A DNA stretch of 64,000 nt from Vitrella brassicaformis. Lineage: Eukaryota; Sar; Vitrellaceae. The notes under the pieces are model-generated. The model had not been told where the DNA came from. It did no database searches and saw only the letters and a program-made list of their open reading frames with translations. Shown one piece after another: positions 1-15,000 of the stretch (its first letter is position 1; the number at the start of each line of letters is the position of its first letter). The stretch covers positions 124,001 through 188,000 of the forward strand of contig CDMY01000897.1 in the NCBI GenBank assembly GCA_001179505.1. Direction: 5' to 3'. Position numbers and translations under genes: made by a program.

Positions 1-3000
1 TCGACCAAGGGAGGTGAGGAGTTCTGGGTCAAGATTGTGCCCGCGTTCCTCTTCGAGAAGATCAGTCTCGACGCCGTCAACTCCTTCCTCAAGTCCGGGC
101 ACTTCAACAAAATCGTCGGCCTGCTTGTGCAAGGTAGGTGGCCTTTCCAACAATCCGCCGAAGCCACAAACGGCAGCAAAGCATTTGTGACTGTCCAACA
201 GGCAAGGATAATCGGTTCCGCGCGTCATCGTCCGTGCTGTACAGTCTGAGTTGGCTGCACGGCGTCATAGCCAACAGCAACATGACCGAAGAGCTGCCCG
301 AGTTCGACCCTGCTAATGTCGACCTGCTGCCGTTGCTGCGGCTCACACGCACTCTTGTGCAGAAGTGCGCCACGCTGAGGCCCGATGCCAAAGAGTTGGA
401 ACTCATGAGGGAGCATCTGTCAATCACTGAGGTACAGAATGGTTGATGATGAGAAGTGATGGCTTCCGTCAAATTCGTTTGTATGTGTCATCGTGTCACC
501 AGAGAACTCTCTATCGCCTGGCCCAGATATCCAAGTTCCGGACAGCCCTTCTTGGCGGAGAGGACTGGGAGAACCTTCCCCTCTTGCTCGAGATCCTGCA
601 GCACCGCCTCACACCCGAATGGATCGCAGCCATGACGCGACTGCTGGCAGTCCTGCAAGACCATGACCCTGCCAGCGTCCCGTCTGTCTTTTCAGCGCTT
701 CTCCTGTACGTCCCCGAGAGGGCAGAACTGATGAGTGCCAACCGTGCCACCGCAGTTGGGCACGTGCTGAATGCCTATGGCCGTCTGTTGGAGGAAGGCC
801 TCATCCCCACGTTTCTCGAAACGTTCCGGCGGGGTGGCTTCACGAGTGTGACGGGATCAGGCCCCATGTCAAGTGCGCTCAGGGGAGCCGTCGACAGCAC
901 GAAGCGGTCTGACGTGAGCCACGTTGTAAACATGCTCACGTTCCAGGAGGACACGGCCGTGCGGGCCAGCTGTCTTCGAGTGCTGCGGGCGCTGGGCACA
1001 CGGAGATACCGCGAGCAGCCGATTCTATCTATCTGCCGCCTGCACAACCTGTCGATGCAAAACGCAGCCGCCAGCTTCGCAGCAGCCAAGAATCAGACGG
1101 GCGAGGGACTTCCATCTGCCGGCCTGGCATACCCCCTTCCGTCTGAGTGCCTGGTCATGCCTCCCTTCGCCTACTCTGTGTGGGTCTACCCCGTGCAGCC
1201 CATCACCCAGGCCGTCAAGTCGCAGTTCGTCTTTACTCACGTGTCAGACTCGCATGCAACCTGGCCAATCAGCCTCGTCGTGACACCCATCGGCACTCTG
1301 GGGGTCCGGATCGGCCCCGAGTCGGCGCCGAGCGGCCGCACAGAGCTGGTGGTTAGGGAACTGCAGTGGTCGCATCTCGTGCTGGTCGTGGAGCGCAAGA
1401 AGGCCGTCGCGTACGTCAACGGCATCAAGGCGTGCGAGGCCCACCTAGCAGCGCAGGATGCTCAATCTGACATCTCTTCGACTCAGACCGCACGGACGTC
1501 GAGAAGATTAGGGGGCGTGTGCTATGTTGGAGTCCCTCCACCGGATGTGGTGGGTTTCAGCACGGCGAACTGGTTCTTTCCGGGATACGTCTATAGGCTG
1601 ACATACCATGATGAAGGGCTCGCGGCGCAGGTACACGAAAAACGAAAGAATGCATGACTTCGGGAAGCTTGCCAACATCACTTGTCCTGTCTCTCTCACA
1701 GGACGTCGAACAGATCTACGACATGTCAGTAGCCAACACGTCAAGCCTGCCGTCCGCCGAGGAGCTCGAGGCCCTCGAAGGCCATCGCCGCACCCTCACC
1801 TTCCCCAGTCATCGATTCCTGCCCAACCCACTCTACTATGTCACATCCAGCGACTCGTGGGACCAGCTCAGCCCAGTCATCAGAGACACGCTAGCGTCGC
1901 GAGCTCATTTGACTGACGAAGGGAGAAGCGGCCCCATAGCTGAGCTGCGAAGAGAGGGCGGCGGGCTGTTTGCAACGCTTCTGGACCTCGAGAAGCAGAT
2001 CAAGCCGTACCAACGCAGCTATGCGGCCAACTTCTCAAGCCTCGTCGGCCCGAGTGTGCTGCGCCTCAAGATCATGCCAGACTCGCCCGAGGACTCGGAC
2101 TTCACTATCGAGACCAAACTGAGGTGGCGACAATACCTCGCGCAGAACGAGAACGTGCCAGTGCAGACCATCCTTGCGCAATCTGGATCGAAGGGGCGCT
2201 TCGACGCGGGCAAGGAGGGAAGACAGTGCCTCTTGACACTGGAGACAGGCCCGATGCCCGCGGATGGCAGCGGCATGCCGGCAGGAGACGGCGAGCGAGG
2301 CTGCTGGCAGGTCGTGTTCCGCTACTACGGCTTCGAGCACCGACTGGCCATCCCGCCGATCACTGGTGAGTGGCTGCACATCGTGGTCATGAATGACGGC
2401 AGCATATGTAAGCTGGCGGCCGACTGGGACGGCAAGCAGCAAGCCATTTACGAAGGCCAGCACGGCACCAGTGACGTCCGGATGAACATGAACTGCACCA
2501 TCGGGTGCGACTTTGACATGACGACCGACAAGCCCCTGCACCCCCTCATGTGCGACATGGCCTTCCTTCGCGTCTGGTCTGGGCCAGAGGAGCCCACCAA
2601 GTTGGTGGAGTATGGGTTGCCGACGGCAGAGCACCCCTACGTGACAGCCACACTTACGGACGTCGAGTGGTCGCTCGTGCCATTCGTCAAGCGAGACGGA
2701 AAGGCCTGTCTCCTACAGCTGTAAGACAGATGTACACAATGCATCTCACATTGTCAACACACGTCTTTGTCTATGTCTATCTCCCTGGCTGCAGTGCACC
2801 AAGACGGTATCACCCGCTGAAGGAGGACGACCGCGAGCTCTTTCCTGGCGTTGCTCTAGTGTGCAGCGACGCAGACATCCCCGGCCTCACAGTGTGCCAC
2901 GCTGACCACTCGACCGACTTTTTCCTCGCATCGTCCGCAACCCGAAGCAGAGCATCGCCTCTCGTGACCGGCGCGAGAGACAAGGGCCTATATATCGGGG

Positions 3001-6000
3001 CACGAGAGCTGCGCGAGCAAGCCTTCATCCACCAGATCGAGTGCTGCATCCACGACAGCGGCCATCGATACGCCGCTGAGAACATGGTGCAGGACCACCA
3101 GCGGGCCAGGAAGCTGCCCGAGTGCTGGATCGGCCTCTATGCTACAGAGGGCGGCAGCATCGACAGCAAGCAGCCCATGTACAAGCTGAACCTCGTCGAG
3201 TGCCGCGCGCAGCCCGACCAGAGGCTCACCACACCCGTGCAAGACTCACGCCTGGACGATGAGGCAGGCATCAACTCGACATTCAAGCAGCTGACGCGGC
3301 GGGGCTGCACCGTGACGCTCCAGCTGTGTTTCGCCGATCAAACGCTCTGGGTGTCAGCGTTTGTCAACCGGAAAATCGTTCACTCCGCGTACATTCGCCT
3401 GAATGCCTTTGCCAGGCCCATCACGGCCGTGGTGCCGGCCGCCTTCGTGTCTGACCGCAGCCACTGCATCCACTTTCTGCCCACCCTCTTCACCAGGCTG
3501 TCGATCGGGGCGCTGGAGGTGCGCCTGCCCGACAAGGGCACCACGAGGAAGCTGGCCGCCCATCTGCCGCACTACATGATCCCGGACATCTCTGGCAAGG
3601 CGATGCCTCCCAGGCCAGAGACATTCACGTCGGTCTTCACGGTCTACTGTCCTGTCTCGGCCAGCGAGGCCAAATTCTCGCACCACGACACCGACAGAAA
3701 GATCTTTCAACGAGTGGCGCTGCAATACGAAAACGCGGCTGAGGGTGGGTGCAGGGGGGTTTTGGAGGTGCTGCGTGAGGGGCTGCGAGTGAGACGAGGG
3801 GCAGAGATGCCCGTGACTTTCCCCGAGGATGCCATCGTCCTGGCGGCCCTGTGCAGGAGCCAGAGTGTGTGGCGTCAAGTCAGCCAGGAAGGTGAGTGCA
3901 TTCGGGGGCCCGTGTGCTTGTCTAAACATTGATGTCACCCGTCTCTTGTCTCCGATGCCCCAGATACCCTGCTGCACGACTGTCTGGCTGAGATGGCGAC
4001 AGTAGAGCTGAGAGGGTCTATCGAGCAGGTCTTCACCGCTCTCAAGCAGAAGGTGGCCGTCGTGTCGTCCCTGCAGATCCTCATCCGCATACAGCACACC
4101 CACCGGAGCCTCGTCGACCAGGGCTACGACCGCATCCTCAGAGACATCTTGCGGGAGGGGCTGGAGGATCTGCGCGACCAGGTGTCTGCCATCACGAGTG
4201 TGACCAACAAGATGGCCAATCGCGAGCAGCGCATACAGGGCTGGAGGATCAAACGGATGGCAGCAGAGAGCATGTACCGCCTGCTCAGGTGAGACATGTT
4301 GTCGGCATCCAATTTCTGAGTCACTTTCTTGTACGATCCTTGTCCGTGTTTAGATCTACGTCGACGTACCTGAAGCCTCAAGTGACTCCAGGTAGGCAGC
4401 CGCACACAAACCAGGGATTCGACATGTCTTGTCGCTGTGTGTGTTGTGATGTCAGTGCTGATGGACGACTTCATGCGTCTGAGCCAGGGAGTGCCCGGCA
4501 CATCCGTGGACCAGCAGCTCATCCGAGACAGAATCGCAGACTGCAGGGAAATCATCGCGTCAGACCTCAGCCTGGTAGGCTGGGCAGGCACACATGGACC
4601 CACGAACAAGTGGAAGCAGAAACACATTCACGTTTTGTCAGTTCATTGAGGCCTTAACGACGGAGCGTCACTTCCAACAGCTGAGTCCCGGCCTGCTGAA
4701 GAGCGTCCTCAACACTCTGGTTTTCATGATCGCCTACGATCCCTTCCCCGTCAAGATCGTCGAGTCCGACCATAGCCCATCGAAGCTCAAGGGCCTCAAG
4801 ACGGGCAAGAACCCATGTGAGGTCAAGGGCGCGTCGCGTCTTGAAGTCACATTCGACAAGGTGACGACCGACAGACGGCGAAAAACCACTCTCACGCCAA
4901 GGACGATACACATGATGCGCATCGTCTTTTCAGGGTTTTGAGATTATGCAAGGGTGCGTCAACTTCTATGTGGGCAGCGACCTGGTGGCCAAGTATGGCG
5001 CTCAACAGCACGCCACACCCGACTACGTCCTCCGCATCCAAAACGACTCATTCGATTTCGAGTTCATCGAGCGGCCCGACACCACCAGCACGTCTGGCAG
5101 GGGGGAAGGCGGCGAGCGGTTGAGTACCGCGGGAGAGTGCAGGGGGTATCGCTTGTTGGTTCGAGCCTTCTACGACTCGGATGACGAGCCGCTGGTGCTC
5201 AAGAAGCGGCAGAGCATTCTTGAGAAGAAGGGATTTGTGTCTGCGCTGGTGGGCATGCACTCGGACTTCTCGGGCGGCGGGAGGGACAAGGAGCAGCAAG
5301 AGATAGATGAGTCGATCGAGAACATCCTCTCGCACCTCACAAATCTAGGTATGCTTGCACACTCTGAGCGTTTGTCGCGCGGTCCTTTTCACACGCGTGT
5401 CTTCTGTGGATATCTGCAGGCCCAGACCCGCCACACACAGCGATTCTTTCCGAGCCCCGCGTGTTCCGACTGATGCAGGGCATCTTGGAGCATCGCCCCG
5501 ATCTGTCCAAGAGCTCGGCCTCCGGCTCGCGTCAAACCTCTCCCCTGCTGTCCAAGCACGTGTCGGCTGCTCGCCTCTACTACGGCCTGTCCAAGACGGA
5601 GGAAGGGCGGGCATTCTTCGCCAATCATCGCAAAGTCCTGGATTTGATCGTCAAGATATCTGCCGAGGCGTCAGACGAGAGCACGGTGGACGATGAGGGC
5701 CTGGTGCCCTACCCCCACACGGCGACCTGGTTCGACCGCCCCTACATCATATACACGCTGACCTCTTTCTCAAACAAGCCTTCCACGTGGTTCCTGCCGA
5801 CCAAGCTGACCTACATCGCCCCCAGCCAGCCCACTGCCCAGCTGCAGTGCGACTTTGGACGGGGCGTGACGGTGTGGACCATGTCGTTTCATTTTTTCTT
5901 GTTGGCTGACCTGGGAGAGGAGGCGGGCAAGGGGGGCTCCACGCGATCGTTCATCATCTACAAGGGCACGGGGCCCACAGACGTGCAGATCGCCATCGGC

Positions 6001-9000
6001 TTTGTGTCGACAGCAGAGTCGGCTGGTACCACCCGCGGCAACCCCCTGTATCTCCACTGGATCACTCAAGTGAGAAGCGGTTGCCCGAGCAGAGAGACAG
6101 GCAATCCGCTGCTGCTGTTTGTCCCCTGTTCAGGATCATCCGATTGAGAGGGTCATTCCGGCCGCGTCCATCAGCCTATACGAGTGGAGCCACATCGTTG
6201 TATCGCTGGACGACAAGAACCTCACGGTCATGAAGAACGCAGATGTGGTCTTCCGCGAGCGACTGGACGCACCCATCCCCTTGCAAGCATCGTCCATCCC
6301 TGATCTTTACCTCGGTGCACTCCTGTCGCCTCACCCGATTTCATGCAAATCCTCTGTTTGATCCATGTAGGTTGCCCCGAGTGGGTTGAGGAGAGCGCCA
6401 CGGTGCCCCACGGGTGGCTCTACAGTTTCTCGGTCTACTCCAACCAAGCATTCGACCAAGTCAACGCACAGGCAGTCAAGTACAGAGAAGAGAGCGCTGC
6501 ATGGGCCTCCACACCTGTCCAGCACACGGTGTCGGACCTGCACGGCATCGACGATGTTCCCGACCCCATCCACATGCCGATCGACACCATTAAGGTGTTC
6601 GACTGTCGTGACCAAGTGGCCTCAGACGAGGGCATTGCTGTGCTTGTCGACCTGCTGCGAAGTGACCTGGAGACACAAGTGCAGGCGGCCGCCGATGCGC
6701 TCAAGAATCTTGCCGATCCCACAGTGGCGTCAGGCATGGCGCGGATAGTGAAGGTGCTGCAGAAGTCTGGCGGGCGCGGGTCTCGAGTGCAGCTGCTGGT
6801 GTCGGTGATGGAGAATACAACCAATCCAAAAATCTTCGCTGCCGTAGCTGAGCTGGCAAGCAGCATCCTCAACTGGGAGAATCCGCCGGGAACGCCTGGT
6901 CTTGACATCGAAAATAGGGAGCTGCTCATCTCGAAGATCCTGCGGCCGCTGGAGAAAGACAAGGGAATGAAGAGAGCTCGCGAGCCAGTGATTGTCCTGC
7001 AGCTCCAGGCGTGTCTCGGCAACCCCCGGAACGCAGACATTCTGGCGCGCGACAACATGGGCACTGTGCCGACATTGTTTGAGTTCCTGCAGTCGGAGAA
7101 CCCCACGACGGTCGCCAGGACTCTGCAGCTGATGCTCAACATGCTGCAGCACCCTAAGGGCGAGGCCTGGGCCAAGGACATCTGCTCCAGCGCCAACCTC
7201 AAAACACTCATGCAGCGAAGGGAGTCGGGGGGCTCGAGAGAGATCAAACAGGGATACGAGCGCCTCCTTAACCGGGTCAGTTAGCTCATTCTGATCGATC
7301 GATCGATCGGTGATAGTCATCCATTTGTCTGTTGTCTTTCAGGTGTTGCGGGTGGCAGACTCTGCGACGGTTATGAACACACTGATCAACATGGAGGGCC
7401 TCAGCCCCGAAGAGGAGCGCTTCGTTGCCCAAGTCCTCTACTGCTCCCTCGCTGTGGTCGATGCCTCCAAGAACAGCGGTCCCATCGAGGTTCCACCGCC
7501 CCAGGAGGCGCGAGAGAGCGTCGACGGCATGGCGCCAGTCAAAGTGCTCACGCTTGCTGGCGCCCCGGGCATCAGCGTGTTTGTGCAGCCGATGGTCAGC
7601 ATGCGGGCCCTTGGATCGCGAGTGTACCTGCGCGTCTACACCGACTCGCGAGAGCCGGTGGCTAACGATCCCAACGAGGTCTACTTGTGGGTGGCGCCAT
7701 CTGAATCGGACCTGGAAAGGAGCAAGAACTGCATCATCATACACGTGAGTCATGCCCACAAGATAGCTCTGCAGTATTGTGAAAACGAAGAGAACTGCAT
7801 GTGTGCAGGCTGTGATGCGTCCACACGACCCCCGTGAGGGCGGCAAGGGTGAACGGTGGTCGACGGGACAGATCCACGTCCGCGACGTCCACTTCAGCGA
7901 CAAGGTCTACTACCGGCTGCAGTACCTGGGAGGTAGTAGGCTGCAGCAGTACTACGAGCAGCTCGGAGACCGCAGCGGCCAAGACCCAGACTCACCCGAC
8001 GAGCCGCCACGCCTGCAGCTCATGGCACAGGCACTGGTGAGCCTCAAAATGGACGTCAATGTGGTTGTTCCTGGATTGTGTGTCTCTGTGCTTGGACAAC
8101 AGGACATGGTGATCAATCTTGAGGCCAGAAGGGCTCAGACAAATTGTCAGGAGGTCTTCAAGGTGCCCTTGGGTTTCCCGCGCAACCGCACGGTGGCGTC
8201 GTGGATTCTGCGTCGTCTGGAGGAGATCGAGGATGACATCAGAAAGGAGATGGAGAAGACCAAGAAAGAGGACGAAGAGGAGGAGGGTACGCGCCTCAAT
8301 CTAGTGTGGATCTGTATAGCACGGCAGAGTACATAATGTCTCCTGTTATTGTCTCTTGATGTATGTCGACGTCAGGGCACGAGGGCATCAAGGAGGGCAA
8401 AGAGCAAGAGGAGGAGGCCGAGACAGAGGTCGACGAGTCGGGACTCATCCTTTTCCACCATCGCCTCTTCCGCGCTGCCGGCATGGCCAGGGCTGCCGGC
8501 CAGTCACTGGATGTTCTGCGAGACGGAGAAATAGCCGCATCGGGGCAGGACATCGACGCCGAGGCCCGTGTGGAGGAGCAGAAATCGCAGAAATCGACTT
8601 TCGCATCGTCCTTCAGCCTTTCTGTGGAGGCCAGAAGAAAGCGAGAGGTGCAGCGGTGGATCGCCCAGTGCCTCACGGCCATCACCAAAGGCAACCCCAG
8701 GAAGGTGGCCGAGGACGCCTTCCGCAACCGCGTGCTAAAGCTGATCGACTCGACGGATCCCTTCATCTCACAAGCCATCTGCGAGTGCCTCAACGTCATT
8801 CTCTCGACCTCCTCCCAGCAGTCGTCCGTTTTGTCGGACGAGAATGTGCAGAAGCTGTTGGCGAGCATGGCCAAGGCCTTCGAGCAGCCAGACACCGCAG
8901 AGCGGTCGCTGCTGTCGATGGCCAACATCCTGCAGCGCTACGTGGAGCACATCTCCGCCGGACAAGTTCGGGTTAGCGAGCTGACGAATGAGAAGGCCTC

Positions 9001-12000
9001 TGTGCGAATCGTGCGGCCGCTGCTGGAGCTGTTGAACCGATACGGCAAGTCAGCTGTCTTCTCGATCATCCGGCAGGGCATGGCGCACGACATCATCACT
9101 GCAGACAGCTTCATGTCCGTCTCAGCTGCCAGAATGGTCAGCAAGCGATCGACAGCGAAGGAATCCGCGGAGACGGAAAAAGCGGCACAGCTAAATTTGA
9201 TGCTCGCACCAATGGAGAGGGCCGTCAAACACCTCACGTCCAAGACGCATATCGATGCCACCGCGGCGTATGAGGACCTTGAACTGCTGTTCAATGCCGC
9301 ATCGGTGCTCAAGAACATCTGTCGCACAAGCAGACGAGAGGAACATGCCCAACTGATTCGTTCGGGAATTGTCGGCCGCCTCCTGTTCCTGCTTGACGGG
9401 CTGGGACAGGTGATCCCCAGATGCGCCGATCGGCGACATTTCGACTACGTCGTGCCCGACAATCTGAAGACGCGCGAGGGCATCTTCGAGCACCCAACAT
9501 ACATCGTGCTGCCATACACAGCCAACGTGCGCATCTTCCGGGGCGCGTGTGCGGGCGTCTCCAATATCTGTCAGTGCCTGAGCAACCTGCTCAAGACCGA
9601 CTGCCTGGCACTCATACAGATGCTGTCGCACAACGATGGCGAGGGCATGCAGGCGCTCTACGGCATCCTCCCCGAGGTGAACGTCGATGCCGGCTGCAAC
9701 GATTTTCAGATCACGTCGCGGCCGACCGGGATTGAAGAGATCCGCCTGATGGTGCAAGCACTCATGGCCATCAGCCGTTGCTGCCTGCGGAAGATCCGAG
9801 CGCGAGCGGTGGAGGTGGTGTACCACTGTCTGCACCCTTACGGGCCGAAGGTGCCGCAGTGCCCGGCCAAGGTGCAGGACGTGGTAGAGCCTTGTCACGA
9901 CTACCGTATCTACTACGGCATGCAGGGCGGCGACCAGGCTAAAGACCATCCCGACCCGATTATCCATCTGCCATCGAGACACGAGCGACACTTCACATTC
10001 ACCATGTGGACGCGAACCGACAAGCCGTTGAGGACCGTCATCGATGTGGTTTACGACTGTCATTCCACGTCGATGACCAAGCTGGACCTCGACACAGCCA
10101 TCGAGAAGCACGAAGATAAGGGTCCCATACGGGCAAAACTCAAAGTGCTCAAGAGACAGGACACATACTGGTTCCGATACGAGGAGGAGCGGATCGCCGG
10201 ATACCTGCAGCTGCGGCGGGAGTGGACGTGGCACGGCAGAGACACACAGGCGGTCAAGCTCCTCACAGGGCACAAGGGATGGACCTTCTTCGCATTCCAA
10301 GTCAAGGTCATTGAAAGCCCCATGAAGGGCCGCCCTGACGACGAAAAGACCACAGGTGAACTGAGCCGGAGAAGACGCCATTGATTTAGATGCACCGGTG
10401 TGTCTCTGTGTATATATGTTTGTGTCTCAGCGCATCGTGGCGAGCTGGACTTCCAGGACACCCATGCGACCGCCTACCTGAAGTGTTTCTTCTTCGCCCC
10501 GCACGCCAGATCATCTGCCACGCAGATGCCCAAGGTTGATGAGTTCGAATTTGGCCACCCCAAATACGAGTACTTCAAGCCTGTCGACACGCGAGCCTGG
10601 AAGGCGTCGGCGGCCCTTGAGAGGCGCGACTCACAGATGTCCGACGAGGTGCCTGAGGCGCGGCCCAGCACAATGGTGACTGGCACACTGCCTGGCGTGA
10701 GGAGCAGGGGAGAGCTGTCGGCCGAGCGCGCCAAGTCTGGCATGTCGCTGGGCGGGGTCACCTCCGCGACACAACAGAGGATCCAAGAGCTGCAGAGGTA
10801 TGTAGACACGCTTGGGTGTATATGCATGTTCATCGATCGCTGGCTCTCTCTTCCTCGGTTCTTGTTGGTCGTGCAGCCGCGGTCTCGACTGGCCGACACA
10901 ACGTGAGCCAATGGAGGTGTTCATGCCCCTCCTCTTCCCCTTCCAGATGGAGAAAGACGCTGTGGCCGGACTGGTCGAGAAGTCCCCTCTCACGGTGAGC
11001 GTCCCGGTCTCCTTATGATCGGTTGACGCTTCTGCCTCCTGTTTCTCTGCATGACTTCGATCAGATCCGCATCGGCGAGAAGCGCGAGGAGGTCGTGAAG
11101 GCCATCCGCATGCCCGACGTCTTCGTCACCCACGATGTGGTGCAGCTGCTCGCGCCCTTTTGCGAGAAGCACATGAGCACCGACCTCCTCTCGCGGCTTT
11201 CGTGTCACTGCCTCTACCTCCTCCTCACAGCATTCGCCCGTCCACAGGGCACCGACGCAGGGGAGCTGCAAGACCGGCCCGAGGCAGCCGAGCTGCAGGA
11301 GCGGCTGCGGCAATTCACTTTCCTGCTCGTCCAGTTCCAGCACGTCATCACCAACACGCAGCGGCCGGATGAGCGGCTCGGGGCTCTCAGGATCGTCTGT
11401 GACGCACTCTGGAAGCTCTTCACGCGGGCTCAGAACTTTTACAGCGAGCAGGAGCTGGCCAACCGGCAGAAGAACATCGTCAGCGGCCAGGCGGACAACT
11501 ATTACGACATCCCATTCGTCGAACGGATCATCTCCCTGCTGGCCGAAGTTTGTGTGAGGTAAGCTGGAACACAAAATTACAGAGGACGCCGAAAATCATG
11601 TACGCCGAAAATCATTACAGACGGGACGGGAGCGCCATTCGGCCAGTCCAGGATTTCATAGCACAGGAGCTCCTTGTGGTTCACGAGAAAATGGCCATCC
11701 AGCGCCGTCCCGAGCCAGAGGCATCACACAACATCTACACGCGGTTTCGACAGCAGCGGCTCAAGGACGCCATCAGCGAGATAGACGACAAGCAGGCCAG
11801 CAGAGTTCAGGCCATCCTTATGGTAAGGCAACACAGAGACAGAGACACCTCATTGGTTGATACGTCTTCTGTCTGTCTGTGTGTCCCTTGTCAGAAACTC
11901 GTCGGCAGTCTCAGCGAGAGTAGCATCTTCACTCTCATCCGCATCGGCACATCGATCTTCTTCGAGCCCGCAGAACTGAGCGGAGTCGACGCCGAGTTCC

Positions 12001-15000
12001 ATCCGAGGGCCGACGAGAGGAGGATCCTCTGGGCGCACGACCGGTCGCAGCCAGAAAGGGGCAATGGCGGAGGTAGAGCCACATTCGCCACGGGATTCAC
12101 CAGGAACTTCAGCAGGTACAAGTGGATTCATGGATCCCCCTTTCTTATGTGCAAGTGTGTGTCGCTTTGTTCTGACCTTCATACAGGCTGATGTCCGGCA
12201 GCGTGACAGATGAGGACCGGACTGAACGATCAGTGGCCCTCCGCTATCTCTATCACTCGATGCTTCGTTTGCTCGCGGCCATATGTGCGGACCGCAATGA
12301 GACCAACTCGCTGCGGCTGCGGCAACTCATCCCCCTGCCGGTGGTGCAGAGCCAGCTCGTGCAGCGGGAGGTGCTGGGCTACGCCGGACACAAGTTCGAC
12401 TCGCCTGCCAGGATGGCCAGAGAACTCATCTACCAAAAGGTCCAATTGAGGTCTGTCACAATCAAAGTCTCTGCTTGATTTGTTTCTTTGATCAGACCAT
12501 GTTGGCTCGCTCAGACACCGGTCGACTCAGCCGAGCTCGCAGCCGGGCGTTCTCGCGTGCGTACTCGCAGATCAGTGGGCTGACTAGTCTCGGTGATCAG
12601 CTGGAGGGCGAGGGCCCGCGAGACAAGGCCGATCTGTCAGACATGAACGCCGTCTCAGCCAACATGTCGCTGCTGCTCCATGCTTTCCTCAATCAACCGC
12701 CTTTTGCTGACCAGTCGCACCGCAGCGTTGTGAAGCGCCAAGTCTATCTCGATGGGAGCAGAGCCGACGACGAGGCAGTGACAGAGGTGGTCACTGGCGG
12801 GATGCTGGTGATGAATGGCATGACAATGGAGGACCTGAAGCGACTCTGCTGGATGTGCTCGTGGCAAATGGCGTCGCTGGCCCTGCTGGTCACCGACTTG
12901 TGCGACAAGAAGCTGCTCAAGAAGGCGCCCAGGCAGACCTACACCGACACTTTGTTCGGCTACATCCGGGTGCTCGCACAGGTGATGGCCAAGCTGATTG
13001 GCCTCGGATTCTTCGAGTGCTTCAAATCTGAGGCGGAGAAGTCGTCGGATGCCGATGAGAAGCGGTCCGCAATGCAGATATACGACATGTCGCACGTCAT
13101 CGATTTGTTCACGGCCATGCACAAGGTGCAGAGCTGCTGGGACACAGTCATCTCGCCCGAGTCGAAAGCAGCAGTGACGGAAATGTGCCAGCTCATCAGT
13201 GTGGTGTGCTCGCTCATCATCAACAACCACATCGACCGATTCATGTTCTCGTTCAACTTCTACGTGCCTCCGAGAGTGCGGGCCAGCTTCCCTCCTCGCG
13301 GCCGCAATGTTGCCCTGGAGCGCTTCCAGCAGATGGGCGTCAAGCAGATCGACGAGAAGTGGATGCAGCTGGACCCGATCTTCAGGGAGACGATACAAGA
13401 GCTGACCATCACCTCACTGCCGTGGGAGCGACCCGACGCCACCGAAACCGAGTCGAGGCGCAACCTGTCCCAGTTCGTGCTTGCGCTGCTGGATTTCGCT
13501 GCAATGGGAGACTCCGCTCTGGCTATTGAGGTGACTCACTCAACGTGCACAAAAGGCATTCTTCTCGTTCACAGTGCCATGATTCCTGTCCTCTTTCAGT
13601 CAGTGAAGCTCCTGTCCCATCTGTGTCGGCGCCGGCGTGACTTGATACAGGCGCTAGACGATCTGCAACTGCTGGACACGGGTGATCGGGAGAAGTTCGT
13701 CGCTTTGGAGCCCTGGGTCAAGGAGACGGCCGTGGCCATCAGGGGCATCCAGAACGTGGAGCGAGTGCTGGAGAAGGAGAACCAATGGATAGTCCAGGAG
13801 AAACTCAAGAGCTACACCGTGCCATCTGAGAGCCTGGTGAGCGGGTGCAACGGATACATGAGTGATCGACACGTCTCGGCCTGAGTGTCTAATGGTCAGG
13901 GCGGAGGCGCCTGGCACGAAGAGGACCTTGCTGACGGGGCTGTTGTCCAGGTGGACGAGGAAGGAGCTGCCAGCTACGTGCAGCGCAACCAAACGGTCGT
14001 CATCATACTGCGATCGGCACACATGGCCGGCCTGCACGAGGAAATGAACCAGGACTTTCACATCAGAGGTGTCTCGAGGCGGCGAAAAGCGTTCGGTGCT
14101 GAGGCGGAGGACGTCAAGTTCTCGACCGATCCCCTCATCCTCGTGGGTGCAGCACCTGGCAGAAAGGTGAATAGTCACACACTCACTCAGTCCACCACAT
14201 CAGCTCGCATTTCTCTGACGCTACAGACGCACATCGAGGCCACTGCGGGCCAAATTCCTCTTGGCTTCACCGGTGGCGACGAAAGGGGCCACCTGTATGT
14301 CAATGGCGCTTTGTGGGAGAGCGGCTTTGGCGGCTTCACGACGGGCAGCTATGTTGGTGTGGAGCTGGACTACAGTGAGGCCACCAACCCCGTCATGTAC
14401 CTGTATGTCGACGGCCTGAGAGTGGCGGTGATTCCTCGGATCGAGTCGGAGCTCGTGCCTTGCGTGGGTCTGTCTGGAATGGGGCAGTCGGTCAAGATCG
14501 CCAGAGGACGGCCCAGAAGGGGAAAGGGACTCTTGCTGACAGGGGAAGACGTGAGCACTGATTTCACAAATTTCAAGAGAATCGATGCGTCTCTTTTCCC
14601 CTTGACTACATTTATATGCGTGCAGATGTCTGAGGAGACCTACACTCTTGACTTGGAGTACGATCCCGCCAAGGAGTGTTTCTTCCTCTCATCAACGGGC
14701 GCCACGCAGGAGGTGCCTACAGAGGAGGGCGCGGAGGCCCGACGGCTCCTCTATGAGGGATGGAACGCAGGTACACGGAAAGAGACACACATGCACAAAG
14801 ACAATGTTGTCCTGTGTGCGGCAGCGTATTCAACAACGAGCGGGTCTCGTCGGCAGGAGTGGCTCGACAAGATCAAGGCATTTGGCAAGGGGCCCCGCTT
14901 CATGGTCAACCCCCGCAAGAGCCACACCTGGTGCCTCAACGTCATGACCCTGTCGGACGCATTCATCGAGCGGGCCGAAATCACACGAGGCATACAGGCT

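Noticed and set aside
1-7300. A BEACH-family (LRBA/neurobeachin-like) protein as a separate gene
   Set aside because: ConA-like plus helical repeats recall BEACH proteins, but no BEACH or WD40 domain follows and the exons continue in frame into the RIH and pore region.
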